15,830 bases of DNA from Clostridiales bacterium (GTDB taxonomy: Bacteria > Bacillota_A > Clostridia > Oscillospirales > Oscillospiraceae): NCBI GenBank assembly GCA_004553625.1, contig SFKX01000030.1, positions 1-15,830 on the forward strand, written 5' to 3'. Position numbers and translations under genes: made by a program. Positions 1-5,818 of the stretch are shown here, piece by piece (positions within the stretch are counted from its first letter, which is position 1; each line of letters opens with the position of its first letter). The notes beneath the pieces are model-generated. The model ran no database searches and was not told the origin of the DNA. It saw only the letters and a program-made list of their open reading frames with translations.

Positions 1-128
1 TCGGCAAGCCCATAGGATAAGGATAATAGGTATCAGGAAAAATCAAATGGTATCAAATCCCCCAAACAAAAGCGTTTAGAATTAAGTTTCATTTTGCGAA
101 TGGGAATAATAATTTAGCACCTTCCAAG

Positions 129-168
129 TCCCCGAAATGCCTGGAAACACTGGCATTTCGGGGATTTT
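129..168 (+). terminator. hairpin with short T tract, possible terminator
   Basis: A perfect 13-bp inverted repeat, TCCCCGAAATGCC (129-141) and GGCATTTCGGGGA (152-164), is separated by a 10-base loop and followed by TTTT on the plus strand. This is the form of a rho-independent terminator for a plus-strand transcript coming from left of the window. The T tract is short, and no upstream gene is visible, so the direction and function are uncertain. It could also be a structured end of a decayed element. Confidence 0.45.
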
Positions 169-462
169 GTCGTTTTCAACGGCTACAAATTGGCTACATC
201 CACTAGTTGGAGTAGCCTGTACGGGGCAGACTGTAAAAATTGTGGAAATAGCCCAATACGACATATATAGAACCGAACCTCCTGCTTGAGATAGACCACA
301 TAATACCGGTATCAAAGGGAGGTCGGACCGCAGAAGAGAATCTACAGACATTGTGCTAGAAATGCAACAGGGCGAAGAGCGATAAAATAATGGTTTAATA
401 GCCAATGTCACCTTTCTAAACTACCTCTAAGTGCGTCCTTGACGTAACCGTTGAACTGCCCT

Positions 463-498
463 GAAAGATCTCCCGGCCACAAAGCCGGGAGATCTTTC
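463..498. repeat. perfect 15-bp inverted repeat (hairpin)
   Basis: GAAAGATCTCCCGGC (463-477) pairs perfectly with 484-498 around a 6-base CACAAA loop. The stem is very stable. The flanks give only three T residues on the plus strand and three on the minus strand, so it resembles a bidirectional terminator that has lost its neighbours, or a palindromic repeat. No gene visibly ends at it on either side. Confidence 0.55.
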
Positions 499-910
499 GT
501 ATCAAGGGGCTTGGGGCGTTGACCCGACAAGGCAAAACAGAAAAGTGGGGACCTATTTGCCCGGCTTGCCATGTCCAAATCGTAGTTAAATACATGATCG
601 TGCAAGCGACGTTCGTGTCCGTATACTTCCGCAAAACGCTTGCCGGCATGGCCCGGTAATGCACATTCTTCGGATACTTAGACTTTGAGCCAGCAAACGT
701 TTTGTGTCGAGAACTGCGAGGTGCCTTGGTTATATCGATAGAAGTACCCGGCACCGCACTCTCCAGCCATGACAAGCCTGGTGTGACATCACTGGTACAC
801 AGTAGCTCGGCGAGCATAGGCCAGGCCGTGTTCGTGAACGTCCTCACGCTGTGGAGTATTAGCCCGGAGGTACATTCAGAGGGGTATTTCAAAGCGGGTT
901 GAGGTGAGGT

Positions 911-916
911 ATAATA
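911..916 (+). promoter_or_regulatory. -10 element ahead of the SRAP remnant
   Basis: A consensus TATAAT lies 49 bases upstream of the ATG of the broken SRAP gene. A -35 element at the right distance is poor (TTTCAA near 887-892). The region between (917-964) ends in a good ribosome binding site, GGCGGGAGAG, just before the ATG at 965. The old gene's expression signals therefore appear to have outlived its coding sequence. Confidence 0.35.
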
Positions 917-964
917 ACAGTATAGAATTGGGAGAGTGTCCGTGCCTGAAAGGCGGGAGAGCTG

Positions 965-1246
965 ATGTGCGGAAGATACTATGCGGAGCCGGAGAACGAC
1001 CATGGAAGAGCTGGCAGAGCTGAAAGCCGAGGCGAGAGGCAAGGCTGAGAGCGCAGGAGAGGCAGTCAAGACCGGCGAGGTCTTTCCCTCGGACACGGCG
1101 GCGGCCTCGTCATAAGCGCGAGGAGCGAGACGGCGGGGGAGAAGCGGCTTTTCCGCGAGAGCGCGCAGCTGCGCCGCTGCCTCATCCCGGCGAGCTGCAA
1201 TTTCGAGAGGGAGCGCTGCGCGGACGGCATGGTATACTTTGACTAA
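965..1246 (+). pseudogene. broken SRAP/YedK-type (HMCES) gene
   Basis: The remnant starts with Met-Cys-Gly-Arg-Tyr-Tyr. In the SRAP family the initiator Met is removed and Cys2 forms a thiazolidine crosslink with abasic sites in single-stranded DNA. The first frame soon meets a stop. Shifting by one base near 1000 restores MEELAELKAEARGKAESAG and then FPSDTAA, matching the family's N-terminal helix and PSD segment. A second change of frame near 1097-1112 leads into GLVISARSETAGEKRLFRES, then RRCLIPASCNFER, the conserved NARSET/FRE/RRCLIPA region, ending at TAA 1246. About 45 residues expected between PSD and ARSET are missing, and so is the C-terminal half, including the catalytic His region. 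The usual length is about 200-230 residues. There is thus at least one frameshift, an internal deletion and a 3' truncation. What is left cannot make a working enzyme. Recognition rests on motifs read by eye. Confidence 0.8.
1230..1238 (+). promoter_or_regulatory. possible extended -10 promoter
   Basis: TGGTATACT fits an extended -10 (TGnTATAAT-like) placed 30 bases before the ATG at 1269, inside the 3' end of the SRAP remnant. No -35 is evident. It is the best candidate for driving the 1269-2323 gene pair, but the evidence is thin. Confidence 0.3.
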
Positions 1247-1268
1247 ATGATAGAGAGGGGCTTATCCA

Positions 1269-1814
1269 ATGAATCCTGTTTGGCGCTTTAAGAGTGTAGA
1301 ATGGAACGAAAATGGCACGAATGTTGAACTGACGATCTCCGGGAAACAGTTTGCAAAACTGATGGACCTGTGCTTTGAGCAGGCTGATGCCTTTTCATTT
1401 TGTGCGGCGCGCTGGGCAAATGCCAAGGACAGGCGCCTGGAAAACGCGCTGAAAGGATTTAAAACGGGTGAAATACACACAAACCATTGGTTTTGCTATG
1501 GCATTACACATCCAGACTTAAAAGTCGACCTTTACCGCGCGGCGGATGAGGCAAAAGAAATTATCCTTCAATACATCGAAGACCTGTTCCTGAGTGGCGA
1601 CGAAAACAACCTCTACACGCTGGAAGACCTGTGCTTTTTCAAGGGAGATGAGTTGTTTTTAGGAACAGTGACCCACGAAAGAATGTGCTACGCGCATATC
1701 CTCTCAAAGCAGTTCGGGGAAGAGCTGCGGCGTTTGGGTGACTGGGAAGACGGGTCCGATAACAATTTTGCACGTCTTGATTTGAGCGGTTTTGAAAAGG
1801 TGGATGAACCATGA
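1269..1814 (+). CDS. hypothetical protein, 181 residues
   Basis: I do not recognise this family. The product is soluble, with no signal peptide or membrane segment. It starts with alternating strands (WRFKSVEW, NVELTISGKQF), followed by a helical middle rich in aromatics, His and Cys (FEQADAFSFCAARW, TNHWFCYGI) and an acidic C-terminus. The ATG at 1269 follows a GAGAGGGG ribosome binding site at a normal distance. Its stop overlaps the start of the next gene by four bases (ATGA, 1811-1814), so the two are translationally coupled and probably work together. The downstream partner is a P-loop kinase-like protein, which suggests an accessory or substrate-recognition role, but this is only inference from position. 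Codon use is A+T richer than in the glycoside operon. Confidence 0.75.
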   Translation: MNPVWRFKSVEWNENGTNVELTISGKQFAKLMDLCFEQADAFSFCAARWANAKDRRLENALKGFKTGEIHTNHWFCYGITHPDLKVDLYRAADEAKEIILQYIEDLFLSGDENNLYTLEDLCFFKGDELFLGTVTHERMCYAHILSKQFGEELRRLGDWEDGSDNNFARLDLSGFEKVDEP

Positions 1815-2323
1815 TTGTCTTAATAACAGGCGCATCACACACCGGTAAGACTGCGCTGGCACAGAGGCTGATGGAAAAATATAAGATTCCTTATTTTTCA
1901 ATAGACCACTTGAAGATGGGGCTCATACGCAGCGGCCGTACCGTGCTGACGCCAGAAGATGACGATGCGCTCACGAATTATTTGTGGCCCATCGTTAGAG
2001 AGATGATAAAAACAGTCGTCGAAAACGGGCAAAGTCTAATTATCGAAGGCTGCTACATCCCGTTTGACTGGCAGAAGGACTTTGAAAGCAAATACCTTGA
2101 ACACATCAGATACTACTGTCTCGCCATGAGTCGCGATTACATAATAAACCATTATTCAGATATAAAGGGCTGCTCGAATGTGATAGAAAAGCGTCTTGAT
2201 GACGACAGCTGCACCATGGAGACCCTGCTTAGAGATAATGTACGGTTTTTGGAGCTTGCACAAGAGCACAATGTAAATTATGTGCTTATCGACGATAAGT
2301 ATGAGATAAACATTGAACTGTGA
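1811..2323 (+). CDS. P-loop NTPase, small-molecule kinase-like
   Basis: The 170-residue protein begins with a beta strand and a Walker A loop, GASHTGKT at residues 7-14, followed by a helix and then YFSIDHLKMGLIRSG, the layout of nucleoside-monophosphate-kinase-like enzymes in which the second strand carries substrate-binding residues. A second hydrophobic strand, SLIIEGCYIPFDW (about 75-87), has the IIEG pattern of a Walker B-like strand. A later basic stretch (VIEKRLDDDS) could be a lid. Close relatives tend to be annotated as adenylate kinase or 2-phosphoglycerate kinase, but the sequence does not fix the substrate. The ATG overlaps the stop of the 181-residue gene, with AAGGTGG as ribosome binding site. 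It lacks the length and features of a zeta toxin. The family-level call is fairly sure; the reaction is unknown. Confidence 0.8.
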   Translation: MIVLITGASHTGKTALAQRLMEKYKIPYFSIDHLKMGLIRSGRTVLTPEDDDALTNYLWPIVREMIKTVVENGQSLIIEGCYIPFDWQKDFESKYLEHIRYYCLAMSRDYIINHYSDIKGCSNVIEKRLDDDSCTMETLLRDNVRFLELAQEHNVNYVLIDDKYEINIEL

Positions 2324-2337
2324 GGCTGGATTTGGTA

Positions 2338-2366
2338 TTGACAAACGAAGCTTTGCAGCATATACT
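2338..2366 (+). promoter_or_regulatory. arsR promoter
   Basis: TTGACA (2338-2343) and TATACT (2361-2366) are separated by exactly 17 bases, a near-consensus sigma-A promoter. The expected start point falls near 2373, inside the perfect palindrome at 2371-2390, so bound repressor would block initiation. Confidence 0.8.
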
Positions 2367-2370
2367 AAAT

Positions 2371-2390
2371 ACATCAAAATATTTTGATGT
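2371..2390. promoter_or_regulatory. ArsR operator 1 (perfect 20-bp palindrome)
   Basis: ACATCAAAATATTTTGATGT is its own reverse complement over all 20 bases. It sits between the -10 of the arsR promoter and the arsR start codon, the usual place for an ArsR/SmtB-family operator. The same TCAAAA/TTTTGA half-site recurs in front of the permease gene (2755-2774), which supports one repressor acting at both sites. Confidence 0.8.
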
Positions 2391-2401
2391 GAGGTGAGCG
2401 A

Positions 2402-2716
2402 ATGGGGACACACCAAGAGGACGCCAAGGTGTTCAAGGCACTGTGTGACCCGAAGCGCCTTGCCATTTTGGAGCAATTGCGCAGCGGCGAGAAATGCGCC
2501 TGCGTCTTGCAGGAACCGATGGATCTGACTCAATCCGGTCTGTCCTATCACATGAAGATCCTGTGCGATTCCGGCATCGTGACCAGCCGGCAGGAGGGAA
2601 AATGGACGCATTACCGCCTAAGTGCGCCTGGCGGGGAATGGGCGCTGGAAAGATTGCGGGCCATTCTTACACCAAATACAGAACAAGACGACAGCTGTCC
2701 TTCCTGCGGCAGATAA
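2402..2716 (+). CDS. arsR: ArsR/SmtB-family metalloid-responsive repressor
   Basis: A 104-residue winged-helix DNA-binding protein. The N-terminal helix FKALCDPKRLAILEQL is typical of the ArsR family. The recognition helix region is LTQSGLSYHMKILCDSGIV (about 42-60), followed by the wing GKWTHYRLS. Cys32 and Cys34 in EKCACVL occupy the place of the ELCVCDL metal box, where As(III)/Sb(III) is bound in ArsR proteins. Cys15 and Cys55, and a C-terminal CPSC (99-102), could add ligands. The ATG at 2402 follows a GAGGTGAG ribosome binding site. The gene lies just behind its own operator, so autorepression is expected, with release by a thiophilic metal(loid). It is followed by a hairpin and by a second operator in front of the permease it presumably controls. 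The exact inducer (arsenite, antimonite, organoarsenical) cannot be told from the sequence. Confidence 0.9.
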   Translation: MGTHQEDAKVFKALCDPKRLAILEQLRSGEKCACVLQEPMDLTQSGLSYHMKILCDSGIVTSRQEGKWTHYRLSAPGGEWALERLRAILTPNTEQDDSCPSCGR

Positions 2717-2745
2717 ACGCCATCATATATTGATGGCGTTTATCT
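2711..2745 (+). terminator. hairpin at the end of arsR
   Basis: A perfect 15-bp stem, 2711-2725 paired with 2731-2745, has a 5-base TATAT loop. The arsR stop codon (2714-2716) lies within the 5' arm. There is no proper T tract after it (sequence continues TTGAAC), so it may act as a weak terminator or attenuator, or as an RNA-processing or stability element, between arsR and the permease gene. Confidence 0.6.
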
Positions 2746-2754
2746 TGAACTGAA

Positions 2755-2774
2755 ATATCAAAAATTTTTGATAT
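2755..2774. promoter_or_regulatory. ArsR operator 2 (perfect 20-bp palindrome)
   Basis: ATATCAAAAATTTTTGATAT is a perfect 20-bp palindrome 33 bases before the permease ATG. It shares the ATCAAAA core with operator 1. A possible promoter overlaps it: TTGAAC (2745-2750) with TTGATA (2768-2773) 17 bases downstream. The permease and thioredoxin genes are therefore probably under a second, separately controlled promoter, in addition to read-through from arsR. Confidence 0.75.
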
Positions 2775-2807
2775 GTCGTTAATTTTGAGCAAAGCGAGGT
2801 TTCCATC

Positions 2808-3809
2808 ATGGGCATATGGCAATTCATACAAGACCAGGTGCTGGGGATGAAATGGCTGAATGGGCTTATAGGCAGCGGCCTTTCTAAGTTGGGCTTGGAC
2901 ACGGGTGGACGGCTTGGCGGCAGCGTTCAATTTTTTGTCTATGACGTGCTCAAGATAACTGTTTTGCTGTGCTTTCTGATATTTGTCATTTCCTATATCC
3001 AAAGCTACTTTCCGCCTGAGCGCAGCAAGAAGATTTTGGGTCGTTTTCATGGCGTCGGGGCAAACACAATCTCTGCCCTGCTGGGGACGGTGACGCCGTT
3101 CTGCTCCTGTTCATCCATTCCGCTGTTTATCGGCTTCACCAGCGCGGGACTTCCCCTGGGTGTGACTTTTTCTTTTTTGATCTCCTCACCAATGGTGGAC
3201 CTTGGGAGCCTCGTGTTGCTTATGAGTATATTTGGAGCGAAAGTCGCGGTTATCTATGTGCTGGTTGGATTGGCTATTGCTGTTGTGGGAGGCACGGTCA
3301 TTGAAAAGCTGCACATGGAGAAGTACGTGGAGAGCTTCATCCTTTCCGCCGGGAGCGTAGATATTGAATCTCCCACCCTGACCAGGACGGAGCGTTTGAA
3401 GTATGCAAAAGAGCAGGTCTTTTCAACATTCAAAAAGGTTTTCCCCTATATTCTTATAGGCGTGGGAATTGGTGCAATAATTCACAACTGGATACCGGAA
3501 AGTTGGATAGAGTCGGTCCTGGGCAGCAGCAATCCCTTCGGGGTGATCCTGGCAACGCTGGTGGGCGTTCCTATGTATGCGGATATATTCGGCACTATTC
3601 CGGTGGCTGAGGCGCTGCTGGCAAAAGGCGCACAGCTTGGCACGATACTGGCCTTCATGATGGCAGTCACAACGCTGAGTTTGCCCTCCATCATTATGCT
3701 GCGCAAGGCCGTAAAGCCGAAACTGCTGGCTTTGTTTATCGGCGTATGCACAGCCGGCATCATCGTGGTAGGCTATTTGTTCAATGCGTTCCAATTCATT
3801 TTTATTTAA
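2808..3809 (+). CDS. ArsP/DUF318-type permease
   Basis: A 333-residue polytopic membrane protein with about eight hydrophobic segments (for example around 47-64, 88-108, 115-140, 143-162, 210-226, 238-256, 280-300 and 308-331). The TPFCSCSSIPLF motif, with Cys99 and Cys101 in a membrane segment, is the hallmark of the ArsP/DUF318 permease family. Some members export trivalent organoarsenicals such as methylarsenite, and others are of unknown substrate. The second half repeats the pattern (VGVPMYADIFGTIPVAEALL), as in other members with an internal two-fold repeat. It is flanked by an arsR gene and by a thioredoxin-like gene, a common arrangement in clostridia. Efflux of a thiophilic compound is likely. 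The start at 2808 follows GCGAGGT. The symbol arsP is plausible but not proven, so I leave it blank. Confidence 0.85.
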   Translation: MGIWQFIQDQVLGMKWLNGLIGSGLSKLGLDTGGRLGGSVQFFVYDVLKITVLLCFLIFVISYIQSYFPPERSKKILGRFHGVGANTISALLGTVTPFCSCSSIPLFIGFTSAGLPLGVTFSFLISSPMVDLGSLVLLMSIFGAKVAVIYVLVGLAIAVVGGTVIEKLHMEKYVESFILSAGSVDIESPTLTRTERLKYAKEQVFSTFKKVFPYILIGVGIGAIIHNWIPESWIESVLGSSNPFGVILATLVGVPMYADIFGTIPVAEALLAKGAQLGTILAFMMAVTTLSLPSIIMLRKAVKPKLLALFIGVCTAGIIVVGYLFNAFQFIFI

Positions 3810-3825
3810 TTTGGAGGTTAGAAGT

Positions 3826-4167
3826 ATGGGACTTTTCAGCAAAAAAGAGAAAACGACATCCTGCTGCTGCGGGGGCAGCTGCACACCAGAGACAATGGCC
3901 AGGGCGGAAGCCGGCAAGACTTCCGCCGGCATAAAAGTACTCGGCTCCGGCTGCTCCAAATGCAATGCTTTGGAGCATGCGGTCCGTGAGGCGTTGGCAG
4001 AACTGGGCATGGCCGCTGAGATCGACCATGTGACGGATTTTGCGCAGATCGCCGCTTATGGTGTGATGACGACCCCGGCGCTGGTGGTTGACGGCAGGGT
4101 TGTGTCCTACGGCAAGGTTTTGAAAAAGGACGAGGCCAAGGCGCTGATCCAGAAAATTCGGGGATAA
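3826..4167 (+). CDS. Cys-rich thioredoxin-like protein (redox-active disulfide protein 2 type)
   Basis: A 113-residue protein with a short N-terminal tail and one thioredoxin-fold domain. The tail carries CCCGGSC (13-19), which looks like a metal(loid)-binding patch. The fold begins at IKVLGSGCSKC with the redox pair Cys43/Cys46, continues with a helix, and has the conserved cis-Pro loop in VMTTPALVVDG (Pro84). This matches the thioredoxin_3 group often found beside ArsP-type permeases. It starts 16 bases after the permease stop. I chose the ATG at 3826 because GGAGG (3813-3817) precedes it; an in-frame ATG at 3784 lies inside the permease gene and lacks such a site. A likely role is reducing or handing over the permease's substrate, or keeping the permease cysteines reduced, but neither is shown by the sequence. 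Confidence 0.85.
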   Translation: MGLFSKKEKTTSCCCGGSCTPETMARAEAGKTSAGIKVLGSGCSKCNALEHAVREALAELGMAAEIDHVTDFAQIAAYGVMTTPALVVDGRVVSYGKVLKKDEAKALIQKIRG

Positions 4168-4213
4168 GCCATGCGCCTGGAGCGGCCTTGTATGTCCTAA
4201 ATTACAGACGCAG

Positions 4214-5044
4214 TCAGACCTCGAAGCCTTCGACGACCTTGTTGAAGCAATATTCCGGCGTGGGGAAGCTGCCTTCCAGCGTCTCCCGGTGGAAGGTGTT
4301 GAGGCCCTCGACCATGTCGCGGCGCACATGGGCAAAGTGCTTGACGAACTTGGGTTTGAAGTCGCCGTACATATCGAGCATGTCCTGGGTAATAAGCACC
4401 TGACAATCAACATAGGGACCGGCGCCGATGCCGAGAATGGGGACGCTTACGGCTTCGGTGATGGCCTTGGCCACGCCGTTGGGTACACACTCGACCACTA
4501 TGGAAAAAACGCCCGCGGCCTCGAGGGTCTTTGCGTCCTCAACGAGCTTGGCCGCCGCCTCGGGTGTGCCGCCCTGTACCTTGAAGCCGCCGAAGCTGGT
4601 AGCGCTCTGCGGTGTCAGGCCGATGTGGCCCATGACGGGGATACCTACATCGACCATGCGGCGGATGGTTTCCGCCATGTTGCGTCCGCCCTCGAGTTTG
4701 ACGCAGTCGCAGTTTGTCTCCATGAGGATCCGGCAGGCGCTGCGTATGGCCTGCTCCGGGCTCTCCTGATAGCTGCCGAAGGGCATGTCGCCCACTACGA
4801 AGGTGTCCGGCGCGCCCTTCACCACCGGGCGGATGTGGTGTATCATGTCGTCGAGCGTGACGCCGACTGTGGTGCTGTAGCCGAGCATAACCATGCCCAG
4901 CGAGTCGCCCACGAGGATGACCTCGGTCTCGCTCTCGTTGATGATGGAGGCCATCGTGTAGTCATAGGCCGTTACATAGGTGAACTTGCGCCCCTCCTGC
5001 TTAAACTTCTTGAAATCGAGTACGGTCATTTTCTTTTTGGCCAT
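4214..5044 (-). CDS. panB: 3-methyl-2-oxobutanoate hydroxymethyltransferase (PanB)
   Basis: PanB transfers a hydroxymethyl group from 5,10-methylenetetrahydrofolate to 2-oxoisovalerate to give ketopantoate, the first committed step of pantothenate and coenzyme A synthesis in the cytosol. The 276-residue length is normal for the family. Recognisable blocks are TAYDYTMA, VGDSLGMVMLGY with metal ligand Asp47, VVGDMPFGSY with Asp86, KLEGG with Lys116, MGHIGLTPQ, and VVECVP with the catalytic/metal-binding Glu185, then GIGAGPYVDCQVL. The start is the ATG at 5044: AAAGGAG lies 9 bases upstream, whereas the in-frame ATG at 5053 directly abuts it. It follows a LysE-type exporter gene by 37 bases and shares its promoter. 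panC and panD are not in the window. The 46-base gap to the convergent thioredoxin gene shows no clear terminator. Confidence 0.96.
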   Translation of the reverse strand: MAKKKMTVLDFKKFKQEGRKFTYVTAYDYTMASIINESETEVILVGDSLGMVMLGYSTTVGVTLDDMIHHIRPVVKGAPDTFVVGDMPFGSYQESPEQAIRSACRILMETNCDCVKLEGGRNMAETIRRMVDVGIPVMGHIGLTPQSATSFGGFKVQGGTPEAAAKLVEDAKTLEAAGVFSIVVECVPNGVAKAITEAVSVPILGIGAGPYVDCQVLITQDMLDMYGDFKPKFVKHFAHVRRDMVEGLNTFHRETLEGSFPTPEYCFNKVVEGFEV

Positions 5045-5081
5045 TGATGACATCTCCTTTGCAAATTTATAGTCTGAAAGC

Positions 5082-5678
5082 TCAAGCGCGCAGCTCCAGG
5101 AGCATGGTAACGGCGCAGTAGACCAGCAGCAGCGCCATCACCGCGTTAACGATCTTGGCGTAGTTCTTGAAAAAGCGCTCGAACACTGCGCCGAAAAGCG
5201 CCCATAGCAAGGTACACAGAAAGCCCGTCACAGACAGTATGACGCAGAAGAGCGCCAGCACGGCCACGCTGTCATAGTGCGGCAGGACGAACGAGCTGAG
5301 CGAGGTTATGCCGTAGAGTATGACCTTCACGTTCACAAACTGCAGTGCCGCGCCGGCAGCGATGGTGTTCGTCCGCGTGAAGCGGCTCTTCTTCTGCGCG
5401 TGCGGCTTGTCGCGCCAGATGCCCCAGGCCAGCCAGAGTATGTACGCCGCGCCCAGGACCAGCATGTAGGGCTTCACCGCGGGTATGAACTCATACAGCA
5501 GCGACGAAAACGCCGCGCACAGACCCATGACTACCAAAAAGCCCAGCAATACTCCTACGTTGAACGGAAATGCCTTTTTGAAGCCGTACTTTGCCGCATT
5601 CGACATCGACATGATCGTGTTTGGCCCAGGCGTTATAGCCGTCAAGAGCACATATGAGCAAAACGCCGCCCAGTTCAT
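5082..5678 (-). CDS. LysE/RhtB-family amino-acid exporter
   Basis: A 198-residue membrane protein with about six hydrophobic segments. The signature ITPGPNTIMSMSNAAKYGFKK (residues 15-35), with PGPN at 17-20, and the downstream GVLLGF block are typical of LysE/RhtB exporters, which expel amino acids or related metabolites by proton exchange. In this family FVNVKVILYGI corresponds to the conserved NPK region before the fourth segment. The ATG at 5678 gives the usual family length. A longer in-frame start at 5753 would run through the divergent promoter and is unlikely. The ribosome binding site is GCGGGG, about 8 bases upstream. It is the first gene of a two-gene unit with panB, which could mean it exports a branched-chain 2-oxo-acid-related or amino-acid compound, but the substrate is unknown. 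Confidence 0.9.
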   Translation of the reverse strand: MNWAAFCSYVLLTAITPGPNTIMSMSNAAKYGFKKAFPFNVGVLLGFLVVMGLCAAFSSLLYEFIPAVKPYMLVLGAAYILWLAWGIWRDKPHAQKKSRFTRTNTIAAGAALQFVNVKVILYGITSLSSFVLPHYDSVAVLALFCVILSVTGFLCTLLWALFGAVFERFFKNYAKIVNAVMALLLVYCAVTMLLELRA

Positions 5679-5709
5679 TACCAATACCCCGCTTCCGCTT
5701 TTTGAAAAT

Positions 5710-5738
5710 ATGATAACCTCACTATCCAAGACTGTCAA
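5710..5738 (-). promoter_or_regulatory. promoter of the LysE-panB unit
   Basis: Read on the minus strand, TTGACA (5738-5733) and TATCAT (5715-5710) are separated by 17 bases, a near-consensus sigma-A promoter. Transcription would start near 5703, about 25 bases before the exporter's ATG. Its -35 box is only 8 bases from the -35 of the divergent padR promoter. Confidence 0.75.
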
Positions 5739-5746
5739 TGCCTCCC

Positions 5747-5775
5747 TTGACAAAGGCCGAGCGCTGTATTACAAT
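5747..5775 (+). promoter_or_regulatory. padR promoter
   Basis: TTGACA (5747-5752) and TACAAT (5770-5775) are spaced by 17 bases, close to the sigma-A consensus. The last bases of the -10 box overlap the first half-site of the palindromic boxes at 5774-5803, so PadR is well placed to repress its own gene. Confidence 0.8.
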
Positions 5776-5803
5776 ATCGATATACGATATCGAAAAACGA
5801 TAT
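5774..5803. promoter_or_regulatory. double PadR operator, two interlocked palindromes
   Basis: Two copies of ATATCG-N5-CGATAT occur at 5774-5790 (spacer ATATA) and 5787-5803 (spacer AAAAA). They are offset by 13 bases and share the CGATATCG-like overlap. They cover the -10 box and presumed start point of the padR promoter, ending 15 bases before the ATG at 5819. The symmetry and position make this the probable PadR binding site; binding itself is inferred. Confidence 0.75.
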
Positions 5804-5818
5804 TTGGGAGGTGCGGCG

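Larger units (their letters stand above)
1..900. other. gene-poor left end with no recognisable gene
   Basis: I see no convincing protein gene here. Open frames exist on both strands, but none has a believable ribosome binding site together with a recognisable motif, and frames on opposite strands overlap each other. The stretch contains two perfect hairpins (129-164 and 463-498) and a short tandem-like GGCTACA pair at 180-186 and 191-197. Base composition is lower in G+C up to about 420. The debris of an SRAP gene begins just to the right, so this may be decayed sequence or the flank of a lost mobile element. That is inference: no transposase or integrase motif was recognised. Confidence 0.5.

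Noticed and set aside
180..197. GGCTACA direct-repeat pair as an attachment site
   Set aside because: The repeat is only 7 bases and there is no integrase gene, tRNA end or matching distal copy in the window.
82..411. 109-residue minus-strand open frame reading through the first hairpin
   Set aside because: Part of the translation comes from the perfect inverted repeat itself. No recognisable domain or good start signal was seen; a remnant of an integrase end was considered but no motif supports it.
416..1096. 226-residue minus-strand open frame
   Set aside because: It runs antisense across the SRAP remnant and the 463-498 hairpin, has no ribosome binding site or family motif, and its composition (Ser/Thr/Pro-rich) looks like a shadow frame.
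2284..2298. Small palindrome in the 3' end of the P-loop gene as terminator
   Set aside because: CTTATCG-A-CGATAAG has a one-base centre, lies within coding sequence, and has no T tract.
1811..2323. Zeta-type toxin of a toxin-antitoxin pair
   Set aside because: The protein is a short NMP-kinase-like P-loop protein without the features I would expect of a zeta toxin, and the upstream 181-residue protein does not resemble an antitoxin.
3423..4010. 195-residue minus-strand frame across the permease-thioredoxin junction
   Set aside because: It is antisense to two well-supported genes and lacks any motif.
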